Below, in pieces: positions 21,673 to 24,283 of a stretch of DNA of 24,283 nt. A program made the position numbers and the translations under genes. Each line of letters begins with the position of its first letter. Position 1 is the first letter of the stretch. Location: positions 1-24,283 of IMG/VR virus record IMGVR_UViG_3300042691_010246; one strand, written 5' to 3'. Source of the stretch: a virus. The notes beneath the pieces were generated by a model. The model was not told where the DNA came from. It was given only the letters and a program-made list of their open reading frames with translations, and did not search any database.

Positions 21673-22328
21673 CAGTTGATCGGCTCCTCTTGAGAGAACA
21701 GCTCGGCCGTGCCGATGGGGCACACCTCGCCAGTGTTGTCGGCTGGGCAGCCAGGGGTGACTTGGCCACCAGGATAAGCGCCGCTGCGCTCCAGGGGGCC
21801 ATCGCCGGCCGCGGCGTCGGTGTCGACGTAGGGATCGCTGCAGGCGCGGTAGGGGGTCATGTAGTCGACGCTGTAGCGGAGGGTGCGAACGGACGTGGCC
21901 AGGCTGCCCTCGAACTCAGGATCGGCCATGTCCGAGTCGACCAGGAACGGATCAGATGACTCGAAGCCTGGGATGGTCCAGGCCTGGAGGGCGGCCTCTA
22001 CCTGGTTGGCGATCGTGTCGAGGTCGGCGTCCAGGTCGTCGAAGCTCTGGGCGACGACGACGATGGAGACGATGCAGCGGCGCTCCTCGAAGCCATTCCA
22101 GCCGGATGAGCTGCGGCGGAGGATCTTCTCCGGTTCGCGCGTGTGGACGATGATGGCCGGCAATGCGGGCTCCTCTACGGGCATCAGCCGGCCGGAGTGC
22201 ACGCGCTCCTCTGCAGCGGTGCGATAGGTCGGCGCGCCAGGCTGCTGACCCTGTGCGGGCGGCGGGGTGATGTTCTGCCCCAGCCGGGCGACGAAGGCTG
22301 TGCGGAGCTCGGTGCGGCGGTGGGTCAT
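21672..22328 (-). CDS. Probable tail terminator/completion protein with extra C-terminus
   Basis: A 218-residue protein. Residues about 1-155 fit the general look of lambda gpU-like tail terminator proteins: RTELRTAFVARLG, then LMPVEEPALPAIIVHTREPE, RRCIVSIVVVAQSFDDLDAD and LDTIANQVEAALQAW, then VRTLRYSVDYMTPYR. The last ~55 residues are Pro/Gly-rich and hold three Cys (CSDPYVDTD…GCPADNTGEVCP). They match nothing I know. The ATG at 22328 overlaps the upstream stop by four bases (ATGA), which favours it over the upstream start at 22358. Confidence 0.75.
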   Translation of the reverse strand: MTHRRTELRTAFVARLGQNITPPPAQGQQPGAPTYRTAAEERVHSGRLMPVEEPALPAIIVHTREPEKILRRSSSGWNGFEERRCIVSIVVVAQSFDDLDADLDTIANQVEAALQAWTIPGFESSDPFLVDSDMADPEFEGSLATSVRTLRYSVDYMTPYRACSDPYVDTDAAAGDGPLERSGAYPGGQVTPGCPADNTGEVCPIGTAELFSQEEPIN

Positions 22329-22639
22329 GGCTGGGTCCGGTGCAGCATCAGCAGCCACCCATCGTGGCCATCCGGCTGGGGATCACGCACCTGGAACACA
22401 CTCCCCGCCACCTCTACCGTGTCGCCCTGTCTGGGCTTGAACAGCAGATCCTCGAAACTCACCAGCAGCACCGGCTGCGTGCTGTTCACACGCACGCCGG
22501 TCTCTGGATCCAACCCAACATGCGATGCCTGAAACACACCCCTGGCGGCCGTGGCCTGCCCAGACCTGGTGTAGGTGATGGGTTCCCCCATCACCCGCAC
22601 CACAGCCCTCAGCGCCCTGTTCGCCAGGTCGTTCAGCAT
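22325..22639 (-). CDS. Head-tail joining protein, lambda gpFII-like
   Basis: A 104-residue protein: an N-terminal helix (LNDLANRALRAVVRVMGEPI), an extended region (SGQATAARGVFQASHVGLDP), then a small beta-barrel (PVLLVSFEDLLFKPRQGDTV, VAGSVFQVRDPQPDGHDGWL). The layout matches head-tail joining proteins of the lambda gpFII type (phage_H_T_join), which fill the gap between portal and tail. One-base overlap with the cement gene (TGATG) and four-base overlap with the next gene. Confidence 0.8.
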   Translation of the reverse strand: MLNDLANRALRAVVRVMGEPITYTRSGQATAARGVFQASHVGLDPETGVRVNSTQPVLLVSFEDLLFKPRQGDTVEVAGSVFQVRDPQPDGHDGWLLMLHRTQP

Positions 22640-22989
22640 CAGCCGATCTTCACCGACGCGAACGCTTGCGTGGTGGTCTTCGCAGTTACGAAGTTGCCCA
22701 CCTTCTTGTGCGTCGATGCCTGCGGCGTGATCCGCTTGTTGGTGTCATCCCAGTACGCCGCAGCGCCCTGGGCCGCATCGTTGCCGCTGCCAGTCGCAGC
22801 AACCAGTCCATAGACGCACTCGGTGTCGATGTTGATCACTTCGCCTTGCGCACCGTCCACGGTGCAGATGCCGAAGATGTCGCCCACCAGCACGCCCTGC
22901 CCGCCGCTGCGGGCATAGGGCAGCGTGACTTCGAGATAGCGGCCGGTCTGGATGTAACCCAGACCGGTGCTCGGATCGTAACCCTTCAT
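22639..22989 (-). CDS. DUF2190 capsid cement/decoration protein
   Basis: A 116-residue DUF2190-type protein: YLEVTLPYARSGGQGVLVGD, then FGICTVDGAQGEVINIDTEC, VYGLVAATGSGNDAAQGAAA, YWDDTNKRIT and THKKVGNFVTAKTT. These small beta proteins bind the outside of HK97-fold capsids at local symmetry axes and stabilise the shell. It directly follows the capsid gene, as in many phages. The start has TGAGGACTGA just upstream. Confidence 0.9.
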   Translation of the reverse strand: MKGYDPSTGLGYIQTGRYLEVTLPYARSGGQGVLVGDIFGICTVDGAQGEVINIDTECVYGLVAATGSGNDAAQGAAAYWDDTNKRITPQASTHKKVGNFVTAKTTTQAFASVKIG

Positions 22990-22992
22990 GAT

Positions 22993-23002
22993 TCAGTCCT
23001 CA
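22993..23002 (-). promoter_or_regulatory. TGAGGACTGA initiation motif before the cement gene
   Basis: TGAGGACTGA on the minus strand, three bases before the ATG of the cement gene, identical to the copy at 17957-17966. Here it lies in the 40-base gap after the capsid gene, so its TGA is not a gene stop; the motif is conserved without that role. Confidence 0.6.
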
Positions 23003-23029
23003 GACAGTGGTTGATTGGATCGGCTCAGA

Positions 23030-24283
23030 TCAAGCGTTCACACCGCTGGAGCGGTAGAAGGCCTGGTGCTGCGGCACATGGGCGCCGAAGCTGTGACGCA
23101 GGTAGGTGGTCACACCGTCAGGATCACGCCCCGACACGGACTCGATGCTGGGTCCGCCTTCGCCCTCCAGGTAGCCGTAGACCAGCTTGTCCACGCCGGG
23201 GTAGTCGCCCACGATGTAGAACTGCTGCAGGCTGCTCGCATCCAGGCGAGGCTCGACGATCTTCTCCAGGTAGCCCGAGAAGATGTTCACGTTGCTGGTC
23301 TGGTTCGGGATGATCGTGGTGTTGAACTTGTCGAACGCAGTCTCCAGCACCGTCGGCAGCAGGATGTAACGCGGGGTCACATACAGCGGGTTCTTGCCGG
23401 TGAAGTCCTTCTGGTTGCGCATCTTCTGACGCGCCTCGGAGATCGCCGCCTCACCGATCACGCCGGTGCCGGTGTTGTTGTGGTTGGCGTGGAACAGGGC
23501 CAGGTTGTCGCTGGTGCACTTCGCGTTGCCGGTGATCAGGGCCCACATCATGTTGGCCTCGAACGTGGCGACGCCACGGCCCAGCACCTGGATGATCCGG
23601 GTGATGTAGCCCAGGTTGTCGTTGATGATCAGCCGGCGGCCGACCAGCACCTTCTTCCCGTACTCGCTCAGCTTCCAGCTGCCGCCCTGCTCCTGCACGG
23701 TGCCGCTCTTGTACTCGCCCTGCTCCTTGAGCTCCTCAGGCAGCATCTGGCCGCCCACCTCGATCTCCTTCATCTCGCGGAAGTCGGGCAGGTTGCGCTG
23801 CTCCGCCAGCGGCCGCCAGGTCTGGCGCTCCGCTTCATAGGCGCCCTTCAGCGTCACGCGCTGGATGCTGGTCAGCAGCAGGGGGAAGTCGGTGGTGGAG
23901 TGCATGGCACGGCCGGCCAGCTCCTCCTTGCTCATCCCCTTGGTGCTCACACCCGAGCGCTCCACGCACTCGCGCGCCATGTCCAGCAGGGTGGTGCCCA
24001 GGTACTCGCGGGCGCCGCCTTCATCCCACTTCCGCATGCCGGAGCGGGCCTCCAGGGCGTGGAGCATCGCCTCGACGCGCTTCTCGCCGTGGTCGGTGCC
24101 AACATCAACGCGGCCGATCATGGTCTGCGGCTGGCTGGACTGGCGCTCAGCCATCTTGTCGATGATCGCAGCGCGGGCCTGGTCGATCGGGGTGCCATCA
24201 GCAATCAGCTGCTCGGCGAACCCACCATCGATGCCGGCCTTGCGGCAGGCGTCCATGATGTCGGTCACGCGGCGGCGCTCGCC
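23030..24283 (-). CDS. Major capsid protein, probably C-terminal part of a protease-capsid fusion (5' end outside window)
   Basis: At least 417 residues, open to the right edge of the window; GTG 24268 is probably internal, because the frame continues upstream (GERRR). The main part matches Mu gpT-like/HK97-fold major capsid proteins: TDFPLLLTSIQRVTLKGAYE, QGEYKSGTVQEQGGSWKLSE, YGKKVLVGRRLIINDNLGYI and WALITGNAKCTSDNLALFHA. The leader (about 1-110) holds MDACRKAGIDGGFAEQLIAD then GTPIDQARAAIIDKMAERQ, which is the usual linker between a ClpP-like prohead protease and the capsid domain in fused capsid polyproteins. The protease itself would lie outside the window. Such a head is not P2-like, so the head and tail modules have different origins. 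Confidence 0.92.
   Translation of the reverse strand, partial: GERRRVTDIMDACRKAGIDGGFAEQLIADGTPIDQARAAIIDKMAERQSSQPQTMIGRVDVGTDHGEKRVEAMLHALEARSGMRKWDEGGAREYLGTTLLDMARECVERSGVSTKGMSKEELAGRAMHSTTDFPLLLTSIQRVTLKGAYEAERQTWRPLAEQRNLPDFREMKEIEVGGQMLPEELKEQGEYKSGTVQEQGGSWKLSEYGKKVLVGRRLIINDNLGYITRIIQVLGRGVATFEANMMWALITGNAKCTSDNLALFHANHNNTGTGVIGEAAISEARQKMRNQKDFTGKNPLYVTPRYILLPTVLETAFDKFNTTIIPNQTSNVNIFSGYLEKIVEPRLDASSLQQFYIVGDYPGVDKLVYGYLEGEGGPSIESVSGRDPDGVTTYLRHSFGAHVPQHQAFYRSSGVNA

Noticed and set aside
1-24283. CRISPR arrays, insertion sequences or defence/toxin genes
   Set aside because: No regularly spaced repeats, transposase motifs or toxin-antitoxin pairs were seen; all recognisable genes are phage structural, lysis, integration or small accessory genes.

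Overview
This window is most of the structural half of a temperate myovirus genome, read here as a prophage. The base composition is strongly GC-rich. Several products match types I know from cyanobacterial phages and prophages: a 122-residue protein starting MAAPNLRSP, a DUF4815-type protein, and a C39-like peptidase with the core RMCFSSSCAM. A GC-rich cyanobacterium of the Cyanobium or coastal/freshwater Synechococcus kind is therefore the most likely host. That host assignment is inference; no host gene is visible.

Layout. The left 1.36 kb reads rightward: the C-terminal part of a tyrosine integrase (open to the left edge), a 190-base spacer with two small hairpins, a 62-residue membrane/helix-turn-helix miniprotein, and an 88-residue phage accessory protein. 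A hairpin plus T-run terminator at 1370-1397 lies between this group and one long leftward gene array that fills the rest of the window.

Read in its own direction (from 24283 down to 1417), the array holds: the major capsid protein (probably the C-terminal part of a protease-capsid fusion, cut by the window edge), a DUF2190 cement protein, three head-tail joining/completion proteins, the P2-type baseplate set V, PAAR tip, W, J, I, and then a 7.5 kb block of eight fibre or adsorption genes. After that come sheath FI, tube FII, chaperones E and E', tape measure, U, X and hub D, and finally the lysis genes: a coiled-coil/membrane protein, a C39-like peptidase, a holin-like protein and a GH24 lysozyme. 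The order follows phage P2 from V to D. The P2 fibre genes H and G are replaced by unrelated fibre genes, and the head is not P2-like.

How it works together. V with its PAAR tip, D, X, U, W, J and I make the baseplate and spike. FI and FII make the contractile sheath and tube, with the tape measure setting length. The fibre block decides host recognition. The hub carries its own transglycosylase-like and cysteine-peptidase-like domains for entry, and the lysis genes supply two further wall-cutting enzymes for exit. Most genes overlap by 1, 4 or 8 bases or are separated by about 10 bases, so translational coupling is probably widespread.

Most unusual points: a hub protein with two added wall-degrading domains, a sheath protein with an inserted beta-repeat domain, a gapless internal duplication in gpJ, a Trp-rich C-terminus on gpI, a recurrent stop/Shine-Dalgarno motif at gene junctions, an AT-richer adsorption gene, and a membrane-anchored helix-turn-helix miniprotein beside the integrase. 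I do not see a wholly new defence or mobile system.
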